The notes beneath the pieces are model-generated. The model had not been told where the DNA came from, made no database searches, and worked only from the letters and a program-made list of their open reading frames with translations. Below are positions 46,601 to 57,400 of a DNA stretch of 64,000 bases, one piece after another; position 1 is the first letter of the stretch; the number at the start of each line of letters is the position of its first letter. The DNA comes from Doryteuthis pealeii (Eukaryota; Mollusca; Cephalopoda; Myopsida; Loliginidae): the NCBI GenBank assembly GCA_023376005.1, contig CM042179.1, positions 17,270,554 through 17,334,553 on the forward strand. Reading direction: 5' to 3'. A program made the position numbers and the translations under genes.

Positions 46601-48240
46601 ATTTATAAAGATAACTAATAAAAATGACAAACTGAATTTATAACTAATGAAAAAAATTAAAAAACGTTTTCAGCTTAAAAATATTATTTGGAGCCCTGTG
46701 GGTTAAATGGACCTATAAAATAAAGTAAGCAAGAAGAAAGAAAAATTGAACTTGTGTTTCTTTCATATAAATTTAAGGCAGAACTTTTTTTCACAGCAAA
46801 AACAACTAAATGCAAGAAGTATATTACAACAACTGAGAACATCTTTACACTTATGACAGGAAATGACCATCAGTCAGATTTAATACATCAATACAGATAC
46901 CAATCACCAGTCAGAAAATGCAGGAGATATTCATGATTAAAAAAATTGTAATAATTGAAATTTCTATTGACAATTTTTCAAAATTAAGGTCAATATGTTT
47001 TCAAAATTCAGCTTAGTGGAGTGTATATAATAGAAGGAAAATTGAGGAGGGGGAGGAGGAAACAAAATAATTAAGGAGGAATTAAAAATGTTTTCTATAT
47101 TACAGTTTAAACTATAAATAAGGCAAATATATGAAAAATTTAGTAAGACTTAAATGATAAAAATAGATGATTGTGTGCACATGTATGAGGATATGCCAGT
47201 GTATGTATGTATATGCACAAGTCCTGTAGGCTGAAGATTCAACTTCCAATAACCAGTGCCAGTTATCATGGACTGTATCTGTGTGGCCAAATAAGCACAC
47301 ATAATTCCATTAGGACATGCACTGAAGGACAAATTGTTCTTAGCACAGAAATTATAAATGTGCAATGGAAATATTTCCAGCAAAGCAGAGAGCGAATATG
47401 TTCTTTTGGTTTCTCCAAGTTATAACACAGCATAAACATGCATCATTCACATAAAATAAGAGAATTAATGCATCCCAATTTCTGTAATCATTTGAAAAAT
47501 GGCGAAATTTGATGCAAATTTGTAATAGCATTCAGAAAGAACAGAATGCATGAATGCTAAGAAGGCCTCATGCAAGCAGAAAAGATGCTATGCAGTGATC
47601 TTAGCAAGCATGAAGAGAATACTATGTAGAGAAGTGAACAGATTACATAGTGTGCTTTTGAAATGTATGTAGCATGAGAAATATTTACTATTGAAAGAAT
47701 AAGTGTATGCAAGAATGCTACATTATAATTCACTTACACAACTGTTGTGTGTGGGGCACCATGGGAGGCTACAAGTCAGCACTGCAATTTAGCAGGTGGG
47801 CAAGTAGTCTGCATGAAGACATTTTGAATGGGTGAACTACTTTCAAATGTTCCTATGTTTAAGTGGTTGAACATTGAAATCAAGTGCATGTTTTATTTGG
47901 ACATTTTGTAAGTACCATGCACATAATCTAAGAATAGGCCAAGGAAGGATGGTTAGAATTTACCTAGCAGAGAAAATATTTGCATTTTCCAAAGGATCAA
48001 GAAGATATTTATTATGTGTTTTTATTAAGACTTTTTTCTTTTTTTTTACAGAAAAAATAATGTTTTAAAATTTTCCTTCATGAAGACACACACCACTAGC
48101 AAGCACAAGTTCTACAAACACTTGTGTCTTCATATGGCAGTATGAATAGTATATTAGCACGCATGGTTTTGGTATATGCATTTTGTAGTAACAATGTTTC
48201 CACAGTATATCTATGTAAATAATAATTAATAAAAATTTTC
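42870..48240. other. AT-rich stretch downstream of the ZDHHC gene
   Basis: No exon recognised. It contains A-runs (43656-43687, 44763-44786), a pyrimidine tract (about 44310-44355) and some less AT-rich parts (47200-47400, 47500-47800) that could be 3' UTR of the - strand gene or old repeats. Confidence 0.4.
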
Positions 48241-48241
48241 A

Positions 48242-48414
48242 TTATTCCAAATCTTGCTTGATGAAGCCATTTTCTGTAACTAGGATCTTCTCTTCCATCC
48301 TCTTAATGATATCATCAGCCATTCCCTTGAAATAAAGAGTTGGCAGTTATGCTTTCTTTGGCAGCACAACACTGCTGCCAGCCTCCTCGTACATGCTGTC
48401 TGTTCTTCGAGGAC
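48242..48414 (-). other. Possible alternative terminal exon or coding remnant
   Basis: After an acceptor-like GTGCTGAG (AG at 48416-48415) one - strand frame reads GPRRTDSMYEEAGSSVVLPK and KA, then a TAA at 48349-48347; the same frame then stays open as LPTLYFKGMADDIIKRMEEK and ILVTENGFIKQDLE to a stop at 48244-48242. The opening GPRR resembles RGPRRPM in the main last exon of the ZDHHC gene, so it could be a mutually exclusive 3' exon. The second open part would then be chance or another gene's remnant. I do not recognise the protein. Confidence 0.25.
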
Positions 48415-48519
48415 CTCAGCACAACCAACTCACAGTAAACACCATGAGATGAGATTCAAAACAAGCAATGACAGCTTTCTTCTAAAAAATGAATTGCAGC
48501 CACAAAACATTGGACTGAG

Positions 48520-48525
48520 TTTATT
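48520..48525 (-). promoter_or_regulatory. Candidate poly(A) signal of the ZDHHC gene
   Basis: AATAAA on the - strand about 180 bases after the stop codon. Others occur farther left, so the real 3' end is open. Confidence 0.3.
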
Positions 48526-48703
48526 TTTCTCTGCACATGTTTTTTTTTTAAAGTGATCATCTTCAGCTGTAGATATTTTATTTTTTCTTATAGACAATTT
48601 ACACATTCTATAACCCAGACAACAATACTTTAGCCACCAAGGGTGCACACATATCATGGTTTCTTGAGTACAAAAGAGGTAATAATCAAAGCTGCAAAAA
48701 TGA

Positions 48704-49522
48704 TCAAACAGAGATTTCATAGGTAGAATCATACATGCTGCGCGGTTTATCTTCTTCATGACGAGTTTCTGATCTTTTAGATGGAGTAGATTGTTGTTTT
48801 TCCTTAAGTTCCACAGCTTCACTAACTTCCAAAGCTCGCACAAATGACATTGGACGACGAGGCCCTCTTATATCTTCAGCTTCATATGGCATAGAAGAAT
48901 AATCCCCCGATGATTGATGTCTATGAGGAGAAGAATAATTTACACTGTTGCCATGTTCATATTGTGGTCGTCCAGCACCTGTAGGATACTGATAATGCTG
49001 TGGTCTATTTTTACTGTCCAGAGTATAAATAACTGGACTTCCTGTCCTGCCAAAGCCCCTATTTACATTTGCACCCATATAGGGAGCATGTGAAGGTCCT
49101 GCAGATGGCATTGTCATTTGTGGCCCAGGTGTGAGAGAAGTAAACCCATTTGAACGGGGGGTATGATAACCTATAGGAGGCTTACCATAACTAGATTTAG
49201 TAGGACTGGGAGAGCTGGACTGGGATTTAACAGTGGGAGAACTAATAGGAGAAACCACTTCAGGTGTTGCTACAGGAGCTTTTTTGTCAGCTGGGCGTGT
49301 TCTCTGGGGTGATTGAGTGTATAAGTTTCGAGGTTTACTGATTCTGGGGGATATTCTACCAACATGATTTTCTTGGTGAGCTTGAACAGCTGCCCCAACT
49401 GATGTTGGGTTATTAGGATCAAAAAGATTGCTGTAAGATCCTGACTGTTTGGGTGGACTTGGCTCACAATCCATTGATTGACTCTGTCTTTCTGTTTCTT
49501 CATCTAAAGATAGACTGGCTTG
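48704..49522 (-). CDS. ZDHHC8: ZDHHC5/8-type palmitoyltransferase, last exon (cytosolic tail)
   Basis: This exon encodes 272 residues of the disordered cytosolic tail, starting QASLSLDEETERQ and ending STYEISV-stop. The end matches the TTYEISV end of vertebrate ZDHHC5/ZDHHC8, a class of PDZ-binding C-terminus. The tail is rich in Ser, Pro and Gly, with SPSPTKSS-type stretches. The acceptor is TTTCAG (49528-49523). The ATG within it (ending 49531) is intronic and not a start. The phase-0 junction with the upstream exon is consistent. The protein attaches palmitate to cysteines of membrane proteins; the tail directs partners and localisation. The symbol is by similarity; invertebrates usually have one gene for the ZDHHC5/8 pair. 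Confidence 0.88.
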   Translation of the reverse strand, partial: QASLSLDEETERQSQSMDCEPSPPKQSGSYSNLFDPNNPTSVGAAVQAHQENHVGRISPRISKPRNLYTQSPQRTRPADKKAPVATPEVVSPISSPTVKSQSSSPSPTKSSYGKPPIGYHTPRSNGFTSLTPGPQMTMPSAGPSHAPYMGANVNRGFGRTGSPVIYTLDSKNRPQHYQYPTGAGRPQYEHGNSVNYSSPHRHQSSGDYSSMPYEAEDIRGPRRPMSFVRALEVSEAVELKEKQQSTPSKRSETRHEEDKPRSMYDSTYEISV

Positions 49523-49957
49523 CTGAAACATAAGCAGTTTGATCAGTTAAATGATTTTAAACTCAACATATACCAAACAGTAAAATAAAAAATAAAACTT
49601 AAGCACATTTCTATCAAAGACTATAAATGAATTAATATCTAAATAGGTTTTACAACTAATGATAGCACTAATATTCAATTATCACATTCATTGAAAGAGA
49701 ATTTAAAATTTATTATTACTTTAGTGTAATAGTAGAAGATTGTTCAATTATGAAATCTTATTTCATTAAATTAAGCAAGAAATTTATTAAGTAAATAAAA
49801 TGATAACTAAATTTTATAACCATTATAATTATTTGCAAATATTTTTGTTTCATTCTTTAAAATAATTATTCATCAATAAAATAATGACAAATACAAGTGG
49901 ACATTTCATTACAATTATGTTAAAAAAAGAAAATTTGTTTTCAAAGATTATACGTAC

Positions 49958-50096
49958 CCTATGATTGGAGGAACTGTCATGTTTGATACCATTACTATTA
50001 TCCATAAATATTTTCACATCTTTTTCAGCAGCAACATAAGTCACTCGAGAAGACTCAATCTGAACAGTTTTTGTTCTTGGCTTATATGATACTAGC
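49958..50096 (-). CDS. ZDHHC8: ZDHHC5/8-type palmitoyltransferase, third-last exon region (tail start)
   Basis: The 139-nt exon encodes LVSYKPRTKTVQIESSRVTY, VAAEKDVKIFMDNSNGIKHD, SSSNHR. It follows the [15 protein letters not shown] segment of the previous exon, at the place where ZDHHC5/8 proteins have their post-PaCCT region with a basic-proline motif (KPRTK here). Acceptor TTCTTAG (50102-50097 region), donor GTACGT (49957-49952). It starts in phase 2 (completing the Arg codon) and ends in phase 0, matching both neighbours. Confidence 0.85.
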
Positions 50097-52531
50097 CTAA
50101 GAAATAAAAAAAAATAAAAAAAAAACATTTAAAATCAAATGTATTCATTATATTCTACTTCTGTAAGAAAGTAGTGATTCAGATCATAATGTATACTGCC
50201 ATCTGTACATTAATCAAAGCCTTATTCAATACTAGGGTCTTCAACATGTGGGGATTTGGGTGGTAGTGATTTTAAGAGCACAATAATTTTATTTGGAGAA
50301 AACCATTAAAGGACATTTTTAAGTAATCTAATTTGATTTTAACAATCTTAAAACATTAATTTCAAGTGAATATAAAGTTTTCATCTTTAAAACAAATTTA
50401 ATTTATATAAAATATATCAAAGTTGGCAGTAAGAAAACAATGTTGAACATAAAATAAACAGTGGCAGTTTTAACCAATATTTGATGGCAAGTTGTTGAAA
50501 GAGGCACTTTCACTTTTTTACTGGAACAGTTACCACCACCCCCCTCCAAAAATAATTCATAGAAAGTGTTAAATGTGTTTACATTCTTCAGATTTAGGTA
50601 GATTAAATCAATCCTCCTCTCCCCCAAAATGTTTTTTAAATTTATTTGTTTTAATATTTCAGTAATCTTAATATTTTGACATCACAGATTCCTGCCCTAA
50701 TTTACACTATGTTTTTACTTGTCAGCATAAAGCCTAATTCTGGCCAAATGTCTTGTTTCTTGCTTTTTATCAGCAAATTAACTCTTGGAAAACAAAAACT
50801 TTTTTACTCAAACTTTCTTCTAAATAATGGTATTTGTGACAATGAAATTAGAATTATGTCAATTTGATTGTGGAGATATTTTTTTGTTGAACTTCTGTAG
50901 AAAGTATTTGACTGACAAATATTTTTAAAAATTTTAAGCCTTGCTAAAATATTTATTTTTTTCCTAAAAATTAAATCATTTTAATCGATTAAACGCTGAA
51001 CATAATTATAAAGAAAATGTTAAAGTTAGATATTCTAAATTTTACGAAGGTGGGGGTGGGCAGTTTAGATTCATAATAGAATAAAGAAACTTTAAAGGTT
51101 GTAAAAAGAAGAAGAAAAAATAGCCATGACCTGTGTTCAATGAATAATAATATTTAAATTCCATTTTTGTACATTCTCAAACTATGCCCAATTTATATAA
51201 CAAAATATGCCAGTTTTCCAGTGGAAAACATTACATTTTTTCATAGAAACAAATCTAAAATTGTTTGTTCTTTTAATAAAATAAATTAAAATTAGGTGAG
51301 TTCATAGAGAAAACTTGTCTCTTTTTTAAAAAATGTAAATATTTTTAACACACATTCCAGCCCCTCTCAAAATATTAAAAGGCTCAAAGGAAAAGGTATG
51401 TTTGTCATAAGCCTACCTAATTTTATTTTAATATTTCATAAAAAAAAATAAAGATAACTGTAACAGTTTTGTAAAGTGGAATTTATTTTTAAAACCTTTA
51501 ACGAATACCCAATTATCTTTAAAGTAGTCTGACCCTGACAAATTCTTGTCTTGTTCAGTGTTGCGTAAAAATAAAAAAAAATATTGCAACATGATGAAAG
51601 CGAAATTTCATCAGATGGAATCAACAAGTAGCCAATCAGAAATATTCTTATAATTTAAAAAATGCACACCTCCCAAAATATTAAAAGGCTCAAAGAAACA
51701 ATTTGATTGTCATACTTGGAGAATTTAATTACAGGCTGGAAAAATAACTTGTTAACAAGGTGCATATTTTTATGACATAAAATGTCATTGTAAAATTCCA
51801 TATTGTAAAATACAAAACAAAAAAACAAAAAAAACAAACAAAAAAAAAAACAACTAAATTATTTCTTCAATTAAAAGTTGATATTAAAGAACATAACTTT
51901 GATTACAACATAATTGCTCAAAATGTAGTTATTAAAATATTGTTTTTTTATGTAACAGGCTATATCATATGAAAAGTTTATCCCATAGAAATCTTTAATG
52001 GTACAGTTTCAAGATTATGTAGATTTCTTTTCTCCATGAAATCAGTCATGCTGAATAAAAAAAAAAAAATATCACAGGTCAATGGGTGTTTTTCTGTTTT
52101 ATGTTGTCAAATTAAAGGATTGCAGAAATTCATAAACATATCTGTTAGTTTGTGAAATCATTTAATTCAGTATGGAAAGAGAGCATCAAATATTGATAAA
52201 TATATTTTTCAATAATTAGTGTTTGAGTCTCATTAGGCAACTAAAAGAATCAGCACTAAAAGTTTTGAAGTTTTCTTACAATTTTAAAAAGTAAAATAAA
52301 CATTTTCTTCATATTCTGTGCAATAAATGTGTGAAAATTAAGACTGTAAATATGATAATAAAAGAAAAAAAATCAAAGAAAACTTTTGATAAAAACAAAA
52401 TTCTTGTTTCTGAGAACTTTTTTTTTCTAAAAAGTTGAAATCAATTTTTGATTGATTTATGCAAGAAAATTTTCTGTTTTCTGATCAATAAGAAATAATA
52501 ATTTATTTCTTGTAATAGTTATAATTGCTAA

Positions 52532-52905
52532 TTAACTAATAATTGGATATTATTAATACATCTATGGCTAAAAATGTTCTCAATTATTGTAGGTTAGTAG
52601 TAATTAAGGTCACAACATGTCCATCTCCAATTAAAGATTTCAGTTGCATGGCTACCAGGCCTTTATTTGGTATAGCCTTGGTCTATGCCTATTGATTGCC
52701 AAGTATATCACTTCTTCCTGTTTAATGGGCTCCAACAATATTTAACAGTTAATTATTGGATATCATTAACACATCTAGTGCTAAAAATGTTCTCAATAAT
52801 TGTAGTTTTGTAGTAATTAAGGTCACTACATGTCCATCTCCAATCAAATACTTCAGCTGCCTGCTTGCTAGGCCTGTTATAGAGATAGTCTTGGTATGAA
52901 CATAT
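52532..52905 (+). repeat. Tandem duplication of a 213-bp unit
   Basis: Two units about 213 bp apart share TTGGATATYATTAAYACATC, GCTAAAAATGTTCTCAA, GTAGTAATTAAGGTCAC and ACATGTCCATCTCCAAT. They are about 85-90 percent alike by eye, so the duplication is not recent. Lies in a ZDHHC intron. Confidence 0.8.
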
Positions 52906-53015
52906 TAAAAATGTAAGTAAATACCATCATTTGAATTAAAATCTATAGTTAGAACAAATCATTTACTTACTGATATGTAAACATTTAGATGTTAGTAGTT
53001 GAGCTAATTGTCAAG

Positions 53016-53597
53016 TTTAGTTTGTTTTGTTTTACAGCATATCAACCTCGGTGGGTCATTTAATGCCGACAAAGTTGTGAAATAAATTCATTCTTAATGC
53101 ATAATACAATTTTGTTTATAAACTCATGTTTTTCTATTTAATCCATAGATGGGACCCTAACAGGTACTACCACTTCGGGTCAGAGTGGACCAGGGAGCAA
53201 TAGTGATGAAGGGGTGCTCCACATTCCCCAAACCTCCAAAACTGGAAATCAGATAGAGTTTAATGTCATTCCCAGGACATGTAGACCCTCAGCCACCGCC
53301 TTCTAGCACCCATGTGATAAAAGGGCTTGCCATAAGGGCAATAGGGTTGGGAAAATCATATAGGTGCTAGGGCTTGATGTGACAAGCCGATTGATCGGAA
53401 GAGGCCTCTCTGACTGCCCGTCTAGCCTAAGATAGGGCTAAAGTGGAGTATTGCAAGTCATGAACTGCTCATCCACCTGGGTCCTATCCTTAAGCATCAC
53501 GGGTCACCACCCATGGCCAACGGGTGGCCCCATTGGGGGAGTCTTACCCCTCTGCAGAGGTGCAGTTGGTGCATTCTAACGCCCCACCGACAGGGCG
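53016..53597 (-). mobile_element. GC-rich retroposon-like insertion with 13-bp target duplication
   Basis: GCTAATTGTCAAG occurs at 53003-53015 and again at 53598-53610, flanking a block that is far more GC-rich (especially 53145-53597) than the intron around it. Its left end is T/GTTTT-rich (TTTAGTTTGTTTTGTTTT), that is an A-rich tail when read on the - strand, so orientation is probably -. A long target duplication plus an A-rich tail fits insertion by LINE machinery. No protein or tRNA promoter is recognised; the family is unknown to me. Confidence 0.75.
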
Positions 53598-53832
53598 GCT
53601 AATTGTCAAGATAACTAATGCTACTTTATCAAAATAAATGCCAAATAAAGAACAATTTTAATTTTATTAACAGCATTATAAAATAAAATGATGAAAAGAA
53701 GTACATATAAAAAACTTTATAATTTTCTCTGCCATAAGCATTTTACAATGTCTAAAAAGAAAAAAGAAAAAAGAAAAAAAAAAGTTTTTTACCTTTAATC
53801 TTTTAGATAGTTGAAAATTCTTATAGTAATAT

Positions 53833-53838
<6 letters not shown>

Positions 53839-53862
<24 letters not shown>
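53839..53862. repeat. (TA)n microsatellite
   Basis: Twelve TA units in the ZDHHC intron. Confidence 0.9.
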
Positions 53863-53863
<1 letters not shown>

Positions 53864-53931
53864 AGGCACAGGATAAAATAAAATTATGGTAAGAATATTC
53901 TAGAAATAAAGTATATCTATATTAACATTAC

Positions 53932-54023
53932 CTTGGCCATTGAGGACCACAGAGGGCATATTTGCAATTTTTACAACAGCCACGAGTGAATGGATTTGGG
54001 CTGCCTCTAAATTTTCCAGTAAC
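53932..54023 (-). CDS. ZDHHC8: ZDHHC5/8-type palmitoyltransferase, exon with the PaCCT region
   Basis: The 92-nt exon reads [20 protein letters not shown] then [16 protein letters not shown]5/8 proteins have [20 protein letters not shown] at this point; [10 protein letters not shown] is the palmitoyltransferase conserved C-terminus (PaCCT)-type region right after the TTxE motif. Acceptor TTTTTTAG (AG at 54025-54024), donor GTAATG (53931-53926). The exon enters in phase 0 and leaves in phase 2. A cysteine-rich run (CCKNC...C) is slightly richer than in vertebrates. Confidence 0.9.
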
Positions 54024-54204
54024 CTAAAAAATATTAATTCATAAAAAACAAATTTGAGTCAGTCTTTACAAATATAAAAGGCTTCATCAACTCCAGTCAA
54101 AGTAATATTAAAAATTAGTATAATGCATGCACAAAATTAGTCCTTTGCAAAGGAAAAAATGTAAAATACAGAAGATATGTAAAGATTTACACTGAAATTC
54201 TAAC

Positions 54205-54391
54205 AGAATTTAAAAAAAATGAATTGTTTCAACAATTTAAAATAAAACTTAAATTTTCATAAAGAAATAAGTATATGTATATACAAATAATAAAAGTGTT
54301 TAAATAGATGCTTTTATTATTTGTATGTACATATTTATGAAAATTCAAGTTTTATTTTAAATTGTTGAAACAGTTCTTTTTAAAAATTCAT
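54205..54391. mobile_element. Palindromic (MITE-like) element
   Basis: Left arm 54205-54297 (with GTTTCAACAATTTAAAATAA, AACTTAAATTTTCATAAA and ACAAATAATAAAAG) is mirrored by the right arm 54311-54391. Arms are roughly 85 bp with scattered mismatches and one gap; loop about 13 bases. No coding capacity. Confidence 0.8.
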
Positions 54392-54939
54392 TGTAAAAAC
54401 TGGATGACAGTTAAAAAAAAAAAAACTGTACCAGTTTAATTTATGAAAATCTCTGAGTCTACATTGTGGTCTGAAAGTCTTGTCATTCTACATATTGTTC
54501 TAACTTTCATTAATTTTTGTTTTAATAATATAAAATATAAGTTATGTAATTATTTTACCACTAAAATAAATATAATGTAGGTGGTGACAAAACATTCAGA
54601 CAATCCTGAACAATGAAATTATCCACAAAACCTAGCATAAGACAATATGAATAAAATGGAGTCTAAAATTCGATCAAGAAAATATAGCAAAATATATGAG
54701 TTCAATTCCTGATTTCTCTGTTGACTAATAAAAAAAGAGATAAAATAAAAAATAAAAATAAAAAAAAATAATCATAAAATGGTTTATCAGTGCAATTAGA
54801 TACCCAATTTATTATTACCATTTATCCCAGAGTAGACTAACCCTGAAGAATTATTTTAAATGTAAATACTTTAATTTTTCGGTATGTTTTTTTTTATTAG
54901 AAAAATCAATTCAATAAATTGACTCATTTATATCTACCT

Positions 54940-55190
54940 GGATGACCCCCAGCTGGATTAACACAAGATCATTTATCAAACTCACTATTCAGTAGTAATG
55001 AATCTGCAAGACTAACTTTCTATTACATGTTTATTTATTTTTTTGTTGTTTTTTTTTCTCCTCTACCCAGATTTTCCAGGTAGCCACTTCTAGTACATAT
55101 ATAAAGGACAGTATGTATGTATAGCTGGATGAAACTACAAAAAAAAAAAACAATTAATGACAATGTATATATATATATATATATATATAT
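54940..55190 (+). repeat. Short interspersed repeat, CTTCTAG family, copy 2
   Basis: Contains AATGAATCTGCAAGACTAAC, CTCTACCCAGATTTTCCAGG, GTAGCCACTTCTAGTACATA and AACAATTAATGACAATG, and ends in (TA)n. Confidence 0.7.
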
Positions 55191-55263
55191 ATGAGGAAAA
55201 ATGAGTAAAGAAAAGAAATGTAAATGGATAAAATGAATTTAATCGATATCACATTAATCGATA

Positions 55264-55344
55264 TCACTTACACATGTGTTTCGGTCAGTTTATGTGTGTG
55301 AAAATATTTCGCACACATAGAAGAATCGACCTTCATCAGAGTGA
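55264..55344 (-). ncRNA. Hammerhead-ribozyme-like motif (81 nt)
   Basis: On the - strand: TCACT (stem I), CTGATGA, A, GGTC...GACC (stem II with an inner hairpin TATGTGTG/CACACATA), GAAA, then CACATGTGT (short self-complementary stem III) ending in the triplet GUA, and AGTGA, which pairs exactly with the first TCACT. All three stems and both core boxes are present in the right order. One extra A lies between CUGAUGA and stem II, which may weaken it. Such ribozymes occur in Penelope-like element repeats in invertebrates. Confidence 0.45.
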
Positions 55345-55358
55345 ACATTTATTTTGAA

Positions 55359-55359
<1 letters not shown>

Positions 55360-55391
<32 letters not shown>
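55360..55391. repeat. (TA)n microsatellite
   Basis: TA tract adjacent to the hammerhead-like motif. Confidence 0.9.
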
Positions 55392-55394
<3 letters not shown>

Positions 55395-55744
55395 CATGTA
55401 GAATTAAACAAAAGACACATCTCCTGTTTAACAATTTTATTTTTGATCTTTGAGTTTTTTTACCAACTTTTTAATGTTTGGGTGGAATTCGTGGATAAGT
55501 CCACCAAAGTTCAAGTCCCGAGTACTTTCGGCACTTCAAAATGTGTGTACTGCATTGGAAATTAATTTTCTTTAAGGATGATTTGTATTGTTTTATGTAT
55601 AAAGCTTCTAGTATTTGGAGTACACACATTTTTGAAGATATCTAAAAATTAGAATATACATAGAAATAGCATTAAAATTGTACTTAAACGTCCAGCATTT
55701 GTAAATCTCAAAAGTAAACAAATCAATACATAAGGGTTTTTCTT

Positions 55745-55867
55745 TTGCCTTCCTCTACCTAGGCAATGCTAGGTAGCCTCTTCTAGTACATATATAAAGG
55801 GCAGTTGTGTGTATATTTGTATGTAGGTCCAGAAGAAACTATGAAAATAAAACAATTAATGACAAAG

Positions 55868-55920
<53 letters not shown>
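55745..55920 (+). repeat. Short interspersed repeat, CTTCTAG family, copy 3, with (TA)n-(CA)n
   Basis: CTCTACCTAGGCAATGCTAG, GTAGCCTCTTCTAGTACATA, TATAAAGGGCAGT and AACAATTAATGACAAAGTAT, then (TA)n and (CA)n to 55921. Confidence 0.75.
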
Positions 55921-55921
<1 letters not shown>

Positions 55922-55922
<1 letters not shown>

Positions 55923-56570
55923 TTCACTATCACCAGAGCTTGCTTTTTGTTAAAAAATAATGAAGATTTTTTATATTTGGGAATATATTTAAAAATTAAA
56001 ATTTGAATAGTAAGAGTCATTAGCGCGCTTGTAATTAAAACATAAACAAATCAATTATGGGAGTCCAAAACAATCAATTTTTCTTTTTCTTTCTTTCTTT
56101 ATCAATCACTATTTATTAAATAATCGCTTTAATTTAGTTTTTTTTAACTAATGGTTAACTAAGTGATTAATACTTAAATTGTCAATAAAAAAGTAAATTA
56201 TATAATAAAAAAATTAGATTGAATAAATGATTGTTTATCCCATATGATTGTTGAATGAAGTATTTATAAAAATTTTGAATCAGTTAAAATGTAGATTTAA
56301 TTAAAACTTGATTAAAAGATTTAATGATTGTATATTTAATATTAGAACATAAAAATGTTCAAATATTAGATATACAATTATTAAATCTTTTAATCAAGTT
56401 TTAATTATTTCATTCAACAATTGTATGGATCATTTATTCAATCTAATTTTTTTTTATATAATTGTCTTTTCATGGACAATTTAAGAATTAATCACTTAGT
56501 TTCACTTTTGAATATTCATACATAAAAAGAAACCTGTAATTTGATATTTAAATTTCAAATTAATTCAAAG
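55922..56570. mobile_element. Palindrome-bearing MITE-like element, copy A
   Basis: Starts ATTCACTATCACCAGAGCTT, contains AAAACATAAACAAATCAATT-ATGGGAG and a large palindrome (56155-56500). The inner 45-bp arms (56299-56343 and 56361-56405) are nearly perfect, and the centre GAACAT-aaaa-ATGTTC continues the fold. The outer arms share TAGATTGAATAAATGAT and GTGATTAATACTTAAATTGT. A related copy B lies about 910 bp to the right in the same orientation. Confidence 0.8.
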
Positions 56571-56831
56571 TTCTTTTCTGTAAAATTTCCATGCATATTC
56601 TTGTTTTGATATTTACAATTTGTATATTTTTATTACACCTTCATATTTCACTAACAGATGATAAATAGTGACTGTTTGCTATTTATGACAAGTAAATGAG
56701 TATGTGTGATTTTCATCTCTAATGAAAACACAACCGAAAAAGTTTCAGTAAAGATTTTTGTTTTCATATTTAAAATTTGTACATTTTCCTTATGCTGTCA
56801 TAAATAAAACTAATGATAAATCAAATATATA

Positions 56832-57400
56832 TACACATTCACTATCGCCAATCTTGATTTTGGGCAACAATAAGATTTATGTATGCTAAGATATAAAAAT
56901 TAAATAGTGACAGCAGGGGAAAGCCATTAGCACGTTCGTAATTAAAACATAAACAAATCAATTATGGGAGACCAAAACAAATTTTTTTTTTTTAAATGTT
57001 AGCCACTATTCATAAAATAATTGTGTTAATTTAGTTTTTTTAATTATTGGGTTTCTTTTTCAATGTTCAAATATTGAATATACAGTTATTAAATCTTTTA
57101 AAAAAATCATTGGTGCGTTAATTTTTCATATTGAAAAATAATACAAGAAATTAGTAACAAATTAAGAATCAATAATTAAGTTTTAATCAAATCTACGTTT
57201 TTACTGATTCAAAGTTTTTGTAAATATTTTATTGTATGGGATAAACAATCATTTATTCAATCTGATTTTTTTTATTTATTATTATATTCTTTTTATGGAC
57301 GGTTTAAGAATTAATCATTTAGTTTCACTTTTGAACATCCATACATAAAATAAGTATTGTAATTTCATATTTAACTTAACTAATTCAAAATTCCTTTTTA
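56832..57400. mobile_element. MITE-like element, copy B
   Basis: Shares ATTCACTATCGCCAATCTTG, AAAACATAAACAAATCAATT-ATGGGAG and the right part of copy A (ATAAACAATCATTTATTCAA, GGTTTAAGAATTAATCAT, TTAGTTTCACTTTTGAACA). The inner palindrome is less complete than in copy A. Confidence 0.7.

Noticed and set aside
48430..48843. 137-codon - strand open frame overlapping the ZDHHC last exon
   Set aside because: It is a different frame of the coding exon and its 3' UTR with no recognisable protein.
48704..49531. Treating the 275-codon - strand open frame as a complete single-exon gene starting at its first ATG
   Set aside because: The ATG lies in a TTTCAG splice acceptor; the upstream exon joins in phase 0 and the protein continues the ZDHHC5/8 tail.
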